NCBI GenBank assembly: GCA_035691305.1
Contig: DASSJF010000069.1
Span: 1-64,000, forward strand
Reading direction: 5' to 3'
Source of the DNA: a bacterium
GTDB taxonomy: Bacteria > Sysuimicrobiota > Sysuimicrobiia > Sysuimicrobiales > Segetimicrobiaceae
DNA length: 64,000 bases
This document shows positions 9,034 through 16,742 of this stretch, in pieces. Position 1 is the stretch's first letter, and every line of letters starts with the position of its first letter. Under the pieces are notes generated by a model. It worked only from the letters and a program-made list of their open reading frames with translations, was not told the DNA's origin and did no database searches. The translations under genes were made by a program, and so were the position numbers.

Positions 9034-10184
9034 GTCCGGAGCGGCGGCGCGGCGCTCGTGAATCGCGCGGGCGAGAGGAAGTCGATCGCGTGGGACGTCC
9101 GGCCGTCCACGGCGAGGTCGGCCAGAATCTCCCCGATTACAGGCGCGAACTTGAAGCCGTGGCCGCTGAACCCCGTCGCGTACACGAGCGCACGGTCCGC
9201 CGGCCGGTCCACGATAAAGTCCCAGTCGGGCGACATCGTGTATAGACAGGTTTCGGCCTCGAGCAGGCGGCCGGCCGCCGCGGGCAGGACGCGGCGCAGC
9301 ACCGCGCCGAGCCGCGCGATTTCGTCTTCTCCGACCGCGCGGCGGCAGGTCTCCGGGGTGCACGCCGGCCCGCGCTCGTGGATCGCGGCCTTGAGGCCGT
9401 GGCCGTCGCCGACCTCGGGGATGCCGTAGATGTTCGTCCCATCCATCTCGCAGATCCAGACCGGGCAGACGTCCGCGGACAGCAGCGCCGCCGCCTCGGC
9501 GAACGCGGGCGCAAACCAGGCGACGATGCGCCGCGTCGCCTCGATCGGAAGGGCCAGTTCGTTCAGCACGGACGGCGCCCACGGCCCCGCCGTCACGATG
9601 ACGGCCGCGGCCTCGTATCGACCGGCCGGCGTCTCGACGGCCGCGCCCTCGGACCCGGCCTCCCATCGCAGAACCGGCTGATCGTACCGAAGGTGGGCGC
9701 CCGCCCGGGTGGCCCCGCTCAGGTGCGCGAGCATGCAGGGATCCGGGAAGAGGACGCCGGCGTCCGGCTCGAACAGTCCGACCATGTCGTCCCGCGGCGT
9801 GAACAGCGGAAACCGCTTCCGCACGCCGGCGGGAGTCAGCAGCTCGTAGTCGATGCCGTGCATTCGGGCGCTGGCGACCGCCCCGTCGATCACGGCGGCG
9901 GACGTCGCTCCAAGCCACAAGCCGCCGGTCCGCTGGTAGACCGGCTCGACCGACTCTTCCGCCAGCTCCGCCCACAACTCGTACGCGCGCTGCAGCAGCG
10001 GCACGTACGCCGGGCTCTCGAAGTACGCCTTGCGGATGATACGCGTGAAACCGTGGGAGGATCCGAGGCGGTGCCCCGGCGGCAACCCGTCGAGACCCAG
10101 CACGCGGCGGCCGCGACGCGCTAGGTGGTACGCCGCGGCGCTCCCCATCGCGCCGAGCCCGACGACGATGGCGTCGTAGGTCAA
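9030..10184 (-). CDS. Monomeric sarcosine/pipecolate oxidase-family flavoenzyme
   Basis: 384 residues. Rossmann FAD motif GLGAMGSAAAYHL at the N-terminus, then SSHGFTRIIRKAY and, near the C-terminus, GFSGHGFKFAP, as in the MSOX/N-methyltryptophan oxidase/L-pipecolate oxidase family. The Cys in ETCLYTMSPDWDF is at the position that binds FAD covalently in this family. These enzymes oxidise secondary amino acids to imines, releasing H2O2. The next gene upstream is glutaryl-CoA dehydrogenase (22 bp gap), which favours pipecolate oxidation in lysine breakdown over sarcosine; that choice is an inference. It overlaps the MFS gene by 4 bp. Confidence 0.88.
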   Translation of the reverse strand: MTYDAIVVGLGAMGSAAAYHLARRGRRVLGLDGLPPGHRLGSSHGFTRIIRKAYFESPAYVPLLQRAYELWAELAEESVEPVYQRTGGLWLGATSAAVIDGAVASARMHGIDYELLTPAGVRKRFPLFTPRDDMVGLFEPDAGVLFPDPCMLAHLSGATRAGAHLRYDQPVLRWEAGSEGAAVETPAGRYEAAAVIVTAGPWAPSVLNELALPIEATRRIVAWFAPAFAEAAALLSADVCPVWICEMDGTNIYGIPEVGDGHGLKAAIHERGPACTPETCRRAVGEDEIARLGAVLRRVLPAAAGRLLEAETCLYTMSPDWDFIVDRPADRALVYATGFSGHGFKFAPVIGEILADLAVDGRTSHAIDFLSPARFTSAAPPLRT

Positions 10185-10206
10185 CGGCGCCGCCGCTCCC
10201 GGACGG

Positions 10207-11454
10207 TCACTCGCCTCGCCGCATCCCTTTCGTCGCGTCCGCGACGGTCACGGCGCCTCGGCCCGCCTCCGGCTGAGGCACGCCGAACGCGTCGAACCCG
10301 GTGATGTCGCGCCCCAGGATCAGCGTGTGGACGTCGTAGGTACCCTCGTACGTGTCGACCGTCTCGAGGTTCGCGGCGTGGCGCATCGCGTGGTACTCGA
10401 GCGTAATCCCGTAGCCGCCGAGGATGCTGCGCGCCGAGCGCGCGATGTTGAGGGCGGCGCGCACGTTGTTACGCTTGGCGAGGCTGACCTGCGTGTACGC
10501 GAGCGTGCCGGCGTCTTTGAGCCGTCCCAGGTGGTACGCGAGGAGCTGCGCCTTCGTGATCTCGGTCAGCATGTCGACCAGGCGTTCCTGCATCAACTGG
10601 GTCGCAGCGATCGGGCGCCCGAACGCGACCCGCTCTTTCGCGTAGGCAAGCGCCTCCTCGTAGCAGGCCGCCGCCGCGCCGATCGCGCCCCACGCGATCC
10701 CGTAGCGGGCCTGCGTCAGGCAGCGCAGCGCCGCGCCCAGCCCCGTCGCCCGCGGCAGCGCGTCGGCCTCCGGGACGAACACGTCCTCCAGCACCAACTC
10801 GCTGGTCACCGACGCCCGCATCGAGGCCTTCGTGTGGATGTCGTGCGCGCTGAACCCCTTCGCGTGCGGATCGGCGAGAAACCCCCGAATCACGCCTTCC
10901 TCGTCCTTGGCCCAGATCAGCGCCACGTCGGCGAGCGAACCGTTCGTGATCCACATCTTGGTGCCGGTGAGCGCCCAGCCGCCCGGACGACGCCGCGCCC
11001 GCGTCTGCATCGCGGCGGGATCGCTGCCGGCGGTCGGCTCCGTCAGCCCGAAGCAGCCCAGCTTTTCGCCCGCGGCCATCGCCGGCAGCCACCGCCGGCG
11101 CTGCTCCTCGCTGCCGAATTCGTAGATCGGGTACATGACAAGCGCGCCCTGGACCGACGCGAACGACCGAAGGCCGCTGTCGCCGCGTTCGAGCTCCTGC
11201 ATCATCAGGCCGTAGGCGACGTTGCTTACGCCGGCGCAGCCGTACTCTTGCGGCAGGTTGGCGCCGTAGACGCGGAGCGCGCCGAGCGACGCGATCAGCT
11301 CGCGCGGAAACTCGCCCGCGAGCCACGCCCGGCCGATGCGCGGGATCACCTCTTTGTCCACCAGGCGGGCGATCGTATCGCGGGTGAGCCGCTCGTCCTC
11401 GGTCAGGAGTTCTTCGATTCCGAAGTAGTCGGGGCGGCGACCGGACTGCGGCAT
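10207..11454 (-). CDS. gcdH: Glutaryl-CoA dehydrogenase (acyl-CoA dehydrogenase family)
   Basis: 415 residues. FAD-dependent oxidative decarboxylation of glutaryl-CoA to crotonyl-CoA, the late step of lysine/tryptophan catabolism. Seen: GCFGLTEPTAGSDP (FAD and substrate loop), WITNGSLAD, and ARYGIAWGA. The C-terminal block has EYHAMRHAANLETVDTYEGTYDVH; the Glu of TYEGT is the catalytic base and the surrounding text is diagnostic of GCDH rather than short-chain dehydrogenases. It is the first gene of a three-gene minus-strand unit with the flavin oxidase and the MFS carrier. A GGAG-type SD lies just upstream of ATG 11454. Confidence 0.93.
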   Translation of the reverse strand: MPQSGRRPDYFGIEELLTEDERLTRDTIARLVDKEVIPRIGRAWLAGEFPRELIASLGALRVYGANLPQEYGCAGVSNVAYGLMMQELERGDSGLRSFASVQGALVMYPIYEFGSEEQRRRWLPAMAAGEKLGCFGLTEPTAGSDPAAMQTRARRRPGGWALTGTKMWITNGSLADVALIWAKDEEGVIRGFLADPHAKGFSAHDIHTKASMRASVTSELVLEDVFVPEADALPRATGLGAALRCLTQARYGIAWGAIGAAAACYEEALAYAKERVAFGRPIAATQLMQERLVDMLTEITKAQLLAYHLGRLKDAGTLAYTQVSLAKRNNVRAALNIARSARSILGGYGITLEYHAMRHAANLETVDTYEGTYDVHTLILGRDITGFDAFGVPQPEAGRGAVTVADATKGMRRGE

Positions 11455-11551
11455 GGGCGATCTCCTCCGCTCGTGTCCTGCGCCTACGGCTTCAATGCCG
11501 CGTCGGGGCGGACCTGTGCGCGGTCGCGATCAGGAGTCCGGAATGCAGAGT

Positions 11552-12817
11552 TCAGTGGCCGCGCAGCAGCTGCACGGTCGTGAGCACGCCGAGGGCGAGC
11601 GTCAATAGAACGGTGCCCCCGGCCACGATGTTCGCCACCGGACCGTTGCGGTGTCCGCGGACGACCGCCGGGTCGTTGCAGAGCATCAGCAGCACGAGAA
11701 ACAACGGCGCGAGCAGGAGTCCGTTGACGACGCTGGACCAGAACATCAACGCAACCGGCGGGATGCCTGCGAGGGCGACCACGGCCCCCACCAGCAGCGC
11801 CCCCGCGAGGAGCATGTAGAATCCGCGGGCTTGCCAGACGCGCTTGTCGAGCCCCTCGGCCCAGCCCAGCACCTCGGCCAGCGTGTACGCGGAGCACGCG
11901 ACCATCACCGGGATAGCCATGATTCCGCTGACGAAGAAGCCGAGCGCGAACAGCAGCGTCGCGAGCGGACCCGCCACCGGGCGCAGCGTCTGCGCCGCCT
12001 CGAGCACCGTTCCAATTCCGGCGGCGCCCGCCGGGATCACCACCGCCGCCGCGAGAATGATGAAGTAGAAGACGAGATTGGCGTAGATCATACCGGTGGC
12101 GACGTCCAGCCGTTCCCCGGCTAGATCGGCGACGCGGCGGTGGGCTTCCACCTCCTCGGTCGTCTGCCAGAAGAACATGTACGGCGTCAACGTCGCGCCG
12201 AGTAGCGCCAGCGCCGCCGCCAGGTACGTCGGCGCGAACCGGAAGTGCGGGAGGAACGTCGCTTCCAACACGCTCGCCCACCGCGGGCGGACGACAAACC
12301 CGACGGCGACGTAGAGCAGAAAGAGCGGCGTGAGGATCAGCAGCACCCGGCTCACCGCCTCGTAGCCCGCGCCGAAGAGCAGCGCGCCGAGTAGCACCGC
12401 GATCGGCACGACCCACCAGACCCACGGCACGCCGGTCAGCAGCTGCACGGCGGACGCGGTGCCGGAGAGATCCGCGCCGATCGTGATGACGTTCGAGAAC
12501 AGCGTCGGGATCACGATCACGAGGGCCGCCGCGGTCCCGTACCGGCGGCAGAGCAGGCGTCCGATTCCGCGCTTGCCCACGATGCCGAGCCGCGCGGACA
12601 TGTCTTCGAGGTAGTAGAGGATCGGGGTCGAAAGCAGCATGAGCCACAGCAGGCTGAAACCGGTGGTAGCGCCGATCTGAATGTAGGTGATGACGCCGGC
12701 GGGGTCGTTGTCGGCGGCGCCGGAGACGACGCCCGGCCCCATCACCCGGAAAAACCGCCGCCACGTCCGCCGATGATGACGCGGGCGTCTCTCCGGCCGG
12801 GAGGCGACGGCAGGCAC
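11552..12817 (-). CDS. NRAMP-related divalent metal transporter (divergent)
   Basis: 421 residues with about eleven hydrophobic segments. TM1 carries AADNDPAGVITY where classical NRAMPs have DPGN, and TM6 reads LGATLTPYMFFWQTTEE where classical proteins have the metal-ligand MPH. It therefore belongs to the divergent NRAMP branch in which the soft Met ligand is not conserved, and could prefer Mg2+ or another ion over Mn2+/Fe2+. That preference is inferred, not shown. The start is GTG 12817 without a good SD. A long upstream region with two strong hairpins and a small ORF could form its leader. Confidence 0.85.
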   Translation of the reverse strand: MPAVASRPERRPRHHRRTWRRFFRVMGPGVVSGAADNDPAGVITYIQIGATTGFSLLWLMLLSTPILYYLEDMSARLGIVGKRGIGRLLCRRYGTAAALVIVIPTLFSNVITIGADLSGTASAVQLLTGVPWVWWVVPIAVLLGALLFGAGYEAVSRVLLILTPLFLLYVAVGFVVRPRWASVLEATFLPHFRFAPTYLAAALALLGATLTPYMFFWQTTEEVEAHRRVADLAGERLDVATGMIYANLVFYFIILAAAVVIPAGAAGIGTVLEAAQTLRPVAGPLATLLFALGFFVSGIMAIPVMVACSAYTLAEVLGWAEGLDKRVWQARGFYMLLAGALLVGAVVALAGIPPVALMFWSSVVNGLLLAPLFLVLLMLCNDPAVVRGHRNGPVANIVAGGTVLLTLALGVLTTVQLLRGH

Positions 12818-12896
12818 AGCGTGATCGGTTCAGGTCTCGAACGCGAGGTCCCTGCTCCGTCCCAGCCGTTGCCCGGCCGTCTCTCGATAGAACACG

Positions 12897-12932
12897 CGAG
12901 GCCGGCGGCGCGTTCGCGCGCCGCCGGCCTCG
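12897..12932 (-). terminator. 16-bp perfect hairpin upstream of the NRAMP-like gene
   Basis: Arms CGAGGCCGGCGGCGCG and its exact complement enclose a 4-base loop. It ends 80 bp before the NRAMP GTG. No clear U-run follows on the minus strand, so it may act as an attenuator or a stabilising structure rather than a standard intrinsic terminator. Confidence 0.55.
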
Positions 12933-13032
12933 CCATCAGATTCTCGTTACCCTCGCTCCCGCCTTCGCGACTCTCAGTCGCCTGTGTTGGGGGACACGTC
13001 CCCTTGTCGGAAGGGCTGCGAGGGGTTCGCTT

Positions 13033-13067
13033 GGAGCGGCGGAAGGATTCGGGCCCGCCGCCGCTCC
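13033..13067 (-). terminator. Hairpin directly after the Arg-rich small ORF
   Basis: A 10-bp stem (GGAGCGGCGG with CCGCCGCTCC) and a 15-base loop begin one base after the stop of the 22-codon ORF. It lacks a U-run. Its position suggests termination or attenuation linked to translation of that ORF. Confidence 0.45.
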
Positions 13068-13068
13068 G

Positions 13069-13137
13069 TTACTGCTTCGGTGGCCGCTCCTCGGCTGTGC
13101 CCGTATTTCGACGTGACCGACGCGTTCTTGCCCGCAT
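13069..13137 (-). CDS. Arg-rich 22-residue small ORF (leader peptide or small basic protein)
   Basis: ATG 13137 is preceded by AAGGAGGCGGGACG, one of the strongest SDs in the window, and about 70 nt further upstream by a good promoter. The product starts MRARTRRSRRN and ends ERPPKQ: eight arginines in 22 residues. A hairpin starts right after the stop and the NRAMP-like gene follows 250 bp later. It could be a leader peptide for that gene, or a separate small nucleic-acid-binding protein comparable in size to the short ribosomal protein bTHX, although no real sequence match is visible. Supported by signals only. Confidence 0.4.
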   Translation of the reverse strand: MRARTRRSRRNTGTAEERPPKQ

Positions 13138-13213
13138 CGTCCCGCCTCCTTGTTCAATCCTGCCGACGGCCCCGGTTATTGGCCGTACGCACCGGCAGCA
13201 CGTTCAAGCCTAT

Positions 13214-13243
13214 TGTCTGCCCGAGCCGCTGGATCTGTCAATC
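13214..13243 (-). promoter_or_regulatory. Promoter for the small ORF / NRAMP leader
   Basis: TTGACA (13243-13238), an 18-bp spacer, then GACAAT (13219-13214) on the minus strand. The -35 is a perfect sigma-70 match and the -10 matches four of six bases. Predicted start near 13207, giving a 70-nt untranslated region before the Arg-rich ORF. Confidence 0.55.
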
Positions 13244-13307
13244 CCCGCGATGCCGCGTCCGAGACGATTGTGCGCGGTTTCTCGCCAATGATACGCTGAA
13301 GACCGTG

Positions 13308-14804
13308 ATGGCCTCGCCGGACGTAGGATATGGACGCCGTACATTGGTCTTCATCGCCGTGGCCGTCCTGATTGCGGCGCACGTATTGTGGCAGGCGTGG
13401 GCCATCGGCGCCGCGCCATACCCGGCCCGCTACGATTACGACGAGGGCGTCTACGCCGAGACGGCGGCGGTTTCGGCCGGCTACCGCCTCTACCAGACCG
13501 TCTTCCTGAGTCAACCGCCTCTGCTCATCGAGGTTCTCCGCCGTGCGTTCGATCTCTTCGGCCGATCGCTCGAAACCGCGCGCGGCGTGGTGGTCGCCTT
13601 TTCGGCGCTGTGGCTGGCGGCGCTAGCGGCGGCCGCCGCACGCGCCGGCGGGCATCGCGCGGCCCTCTGGGTCGTCGTCATCGCCGGATCGGCACCCGCA
13701 TTCGCCCTGGCGGCGCACACGGTGCAGATGGAAGCGCCGTCGGAAGCGCTTGCGGCGTCCGCCGTCGCCCTCGCGCTCACTGCGGGCGGCGCCAGCTCCA
13801 AGGACGGTCTTGCCCGCGCCGCCGGTTGGCTGTGGGCCGGAACCGGCGCGGCCGCGGGGCTGGCCGTGATGACGAAGTTCACCGCCGCCACATGCCTCGT
13901 GCCCATCGCCGTCATCGCTCTGGTCGGATCCGGCAGGCCGTCGGCAGGCGCGGCCGCATTTCGCACAGCCGCGCTGGGTGCCGGAGGCGCGGCGGCGGCC
14001 GCCGCCGCGATGTTGTGGACGGGAAGTCCGCCGGGTGCGATGTGGCACCAGGCTGTGGAGTTCCACAGTGCCGTCGCGCGGGTGACCGCCGTCGACCCGA
14101 CCCGCACGGCGTCGCTGCTTCTCGGCTTCGGCCTGGCGAACTGGCTGCTTGTCCTCGTCGGACTTGGCGGTTTGGTCTCTGCCGGCACAGCCCGGCGCGG
14201 CGGCCGGGTGCCGGGCGACCACGCCGCGCGGTGGGCGATCGCGGCCTGGCTGGGCACCGATCTCGCGGCAGCCTTCCTCTGGAGGCCGGTCTGGCCCCAC
14301 CACCTCGTCATTCTCGTCGCCCCGCTCGCGCTACTCGGCGGTACGGCGATCGAGACATGGGCTCCGTCCCCCCAAAACAGCGGCACGTCGCCGGTGATCC
14401 GGGGAGCCGGCGGGGCGATCCTGATCGTCGCGTGGCTCGCGGCGTTGATGGGGACCGCGGCGGCGATCATGCCGGAGACGTCCAGCACGCTGCGTGCCGC
14501 CGCGGCCGCGACGGCGCGCCGCGTACCGCCCGGCGGGTGGGTGGTGGCGGATGACCCGATCGTGCCGTTCCTCGCCGGACGCGACGTCCCGCCGCAGTTG
14601 TGCGATACGTCCGAGATGCGAACAGGTGCGGGATGGATCACCGAGGGCGATCTCACCGCGGCGCTGGCTGATCCGCGGGTGCGGGCGCTCGTATTGTGGC
14701 GGGGGACATTTCGTCGCGCGTTTCCGGGCTTCGTCGCCCGCGCGTCAAGGGCCCTCTCCGTCCGCTGGAACGCGGGAGACGAACGCGTGATTCTCGCGCG
14801 CTGA
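13308..14804 (+). CDS. GT-C family glycosyltransferase (ArnT/PMT-like membrane protein)
   Basis: 498 residues with many hydrophobic helices. An N-terminal TM is followed by an extracytoplasmic loop ARYDYDEGVYAETA, the Asp/Glu-containing loop that marks dolichol- or polyprenyl-phosphate-sugar glycosyltransferases of the GT39/GT83 type. These move sugars from a lipid carrier to proteins or envelope lipids outside the membrane. The C-terminal 130 residues form a soluble-like segment (VVADDPIVPFLAGRDVPPQL). ATG 13308 was chosen because the open frame upstream is not protein-like; GTG 13305 is adjacent. It is followed after about 100 bp by an ABC permease pair with no clear functional link. Confidence 0.8.
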   Translation: MASPDVGYGRRTLVFIAVAVLIAAHVLWQAWAIGAAPYPARYDYDEGVYAETAAVSAGYRLYQTVFLSQPPLLIEVLRRAFDLFGRSLETARGVVVAFSALWLAALAAAAARAGGHRAALWVVVIAGSAPAFALAAHTVQMEAPSEALAASAVALALTAGGASSKDGLARAAGWLWAGTGAAAGLAVMTKFTAATCLVPIAVIALVGSGRPSAGAAAFRTAALGAGGAAAAAAAMLWTGSPPGAMWHQAVEFHSAVARVTAVDPTRTASLLLGFGLANWLLVLVGLGGLVSAGTARRGGRVPGDHAARWAIAAWLGTDLAAAFLWRPVWPHHLVILVAPLALLGGTAIETWAPSPQNSGTSPVIRGAGGAILIVAWLAALMGTAAAIMPETSSTLRAAAAATARRVPPGGWVVADDPIVPFLAGRDVPPQLCDTSEMRTGAGWITEGDLTAALADPRVRALVLWRGTFRRAFPGFVARASRALSVRWNAGDERVILAR

Positions 14805-14908
14805 GCCGGATGGTCTTGACGCCGCGCGGCGTCGCCCAAGACGTCCGCGGTCTCATCGCCGTCCCACCAGCGCAGGAGTTGTTTCGACAAAATGGGAAGA
14901 CCGAGGCG

Positions 14909-15856
14909 ATGTTGCACGTCATGCCCGCCGCGTCCGACGTCCGCGCCGGCGCGCCGTCCCACGGCCGGGGCCAAAGCGGCAGCGCGCGGCGCAGACACGA
15001 AATCCGCGTGGCCTACTGGCTGCTCGCGCCCGCGACGGTCCTCGTCCTCGGCGTCCTCGCCTATCCCCTGGCGTGGGAGATCTGGACGAGCCTCACCGAT
15101 TCGTTCGTCGGCAACTCGACCACCACGTTCGTCGGGCTGGCCAACTACGTCGAACTGGTCCGCGATCCGGCATTCTGGCGCGGCGCGGCGAACGCGATTG
15201 GGTATCTCGTGATTACGACAGTGCTGAAGCTTGCCGTCGGCGTCGGGGCGGCGCTGCTTCTGGCGCGCCCGTCCCGGATGCGGCCGCTCGCGTTCCTCGC
15301 GGCGTTTCTGCCCTGGGCCTATCCGTCCGGCCTCGCACTCGTGGGATGGTATTGGTTCATGATCCCGCCGCTTCACACGGTGTACTCGGCCGCGATGTCG
15401 GACGCCCGCTACTGGTTCGACGGCATCTTCGGCGACGGCACGTGGCGGTTTTCGACGCTCATCGTCTTCAACGCGTGGCGCGGCGGCTCGTTCGTCGGCG
15501 TCTTCCTGCTCGCGGCGCTCAACGGCATCCCCCAGGATCTCTTCGACTACGCGTCGCTCGAGGTCAAGAGCGGATGGCGGCGGTTCTGGTACGTTACGGT
15601 GCCGATCCTGCGGCCGTTTTTGGCGTTGGCGGCGTTCCTCGCCATCGTCAGCGCGGTGAGTGATCTCGGCAACGTCTATATGCTCTCGGGACTTCGGATT
15701 ACCTATTCGGTGACGTGGACGGAGGCGTTCCAGCTCGCGATCATCGGCGGGCTGTGGGGCAAAGCCGCCGCGGAGGCGCTCATCCTCCTGCCCGTCCTCG
15801 GCGCCATTCTGTACCTCTGCTACCGTCTGTTCGAACCGCTCGAGGAGCTCGCGTGA
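14909..15856 (+). CDS. ABC transporter permease, carbohydrate type (MalF/UgpA-like)
   Basis: 315 residues with about six TM helices and the cytoplasmic EAA loop seen as DLFDYASLEVKSGWRRFW, then YVTVPILRP. It is the first half of a membrane channel for a CUT1-type importer. ATG 14909 follows GACCGAGGCG; ATG 14921 is an alternative and the open frame further upstream is not protein-like. Its partner starts inside its stop codon (GTGA). No binding protein or ATPase gene accompanies the pair. Confidence 0.88.
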   Translation: MLHVMPAASDVRAGAPSHGRGQSGSARRRHEIRVAYWLLAPATVLVLGVLAYPLAWEIWTSLTDSFVGNSTTTFVGLANYVELVRDPAFWRGAANAIGYLVITTVLKLAVGVGAALLLARPSRMRPLAFLAAFLPWAYPSGLALVGWYWFMIPPLHTVYSAAMSDARYWFDGIFGDGTWRFSTLIVFNAWRGGSFVGVFLLAALNGIPQDLFDYASLEVKSGWRRFWYVTVPILRPFLALAAFLAIVSAVSDLGNVYMLSGLRITYSVTWTEAFQLAIIGGLWGKAAAEALILLPVLGAILYLCYRLFEPLEELA

Positions 15857-16728
15857 AGACCGCGATTCGCCGGCGCGTCTCGAGCGGCATGCACGTCGTG
15901 CTGCTCCTGCTACTCGCCGCCTACAGCATCTTCCCGATCTACATGATGACGATCGAATCGTTGAAGACGGTCGAGGAGGACGTCTACGGCAGCCCGTTCA
16001 TCGTCCGGCATCCCACGACGGAATGGTACGAGGGCCTGTTTGAAGAGCAGGGCTGGCTGTCGCATAAGGGCACCGTGATGACCAAGGTCGTGCCGTTCAT
16101 GGTATGGGCGAAGAACACCGGCATCGCGTTTGCCTGGGCGCTCGCGCTGATCCTCGGCACGAGCCTCGCGGCGGGCTACGCGCTCGGCCGGCTGCGGCCG
16201 CCCGGATGGCGCGCCTGGCGGCGCCTCCTGCTGGCGACGTTTCTCGTGCCGCAGACGATCCTGTTTCTGCCCCTCTACCAGCTCGTCTACCACGCGCGTC
16301 TGGACGACAATTTAGGCGCCCTCGTGCTGACGTATCCGATGCTGACCGTACCGTTCTGCGTGTGGTTGTTCTCGGCGTACTTTCAGAAACTATCGCCGGA
16401 CATCGAAGACTCCGCCTACATCGAGGGCGCGAGCCGCCTCACCGCGTTTTTTCGCATCGTCCTACCGATGAGCTGGCCCGTCGCCGTGGCCTGCGGCCTC
16501 TTCGCGCTCGGCGTGATCAGCAGCGACTTCATGCTCGCGGGCGTCTTCCTGCCGAACACATGGCATCAGACGATCGCCGTGGGCCTCGCAACGATGGACG
16601 TCAGCCTGGAGGATCTGACCGTCGTCTCCGGCGTCAGCCTCGGGGGCCTGCCGGTCCTGCTCGTCGCCGCGGCCCTCGCCACGACGTATGTACGCGGCCT
16701 CACCGCCGCGATGCTCGAAGGCGCCTGA
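15853..16728 (+). CDS. ABC transporter permease, carbohydrate type (MalG/UgpE-like)
   Basis: 291 residues with six TM helices and the EAA loop IEDSAYIEGASRLTAFFR, then IVLPMSWP. The GTG start at 15853 overlaps the stop of the previous permease by 4 bp, so the two should be made in equal amounts. An unusual periplasmic insertion (about residues 45-80, with a Trp/Glu/Lys-rich stretch) follows TM1. The downstream gene starts 14 bp later. Confidence 0.88.
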   Translation: MKTAIRRRVSSGMHVVLLLLLAAYSIFPIYMMTIESLKTVEEDVYGSPFIVRHPTTEWYEGLFEEQGWLSHKGTVMTKVVPFMVWAKNTGIAFAWALALILGTSLAAGYALGRLRPPGWRAWRRLLLATFLVPQTILFLPLYQLVYHARLDDNLGALVLTYPMLTVPFCVWLFSAYFQKLSPDIEDSAYIEGASRLTAFFRIVLPMSWPVAVACGLFALGVISSDFMLAGVFLPNTWHQTIAVGLATMDVSLEDLTVVSGVSLGGLPVLLVAAALATTYVRGLTAAMLEGA

Positions 16729-16742
16729 ACATCGCGGCCGTC

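Larger units (their letters stand above)
12818..13307. other. 490-bp intergenic region: probable structured leader
   Basis: This gap separates the divergent NRAMP-like gene (minus) from the glycosyltransferase gene (plus). On the minus strand it holds, in order of transcription, a TTGACA-N18-GACAAT promoter, a 22-codon ORF with a strong SD, and two GC-rich hairpins before the NRAMP start. I looked for the conserved pieces of the yybP-ykoY manganese and M-box magnesium riboswitches and did not recognise either. No promoter for the plus-strand gene is obvious. Confidence 0.5.

Noticed and set aside
12936-13157. 73-codon open frame on the minus strand overlapping the Arg-rich mini-ORF
   Set aside because: It has no SD and no protein-like composition; the mini-ORF in another frame has the strong SD and the matching hairpin.
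12818-13213. yybP-ykoY (Mn2+) or M-box (Mg2+) riboswitch upstream of the NRAMP-like gene
   Set aside because: The conserved core sequences of these classes were not recognisable on the minus strand; only generic hairpins and the mini-ORF were.
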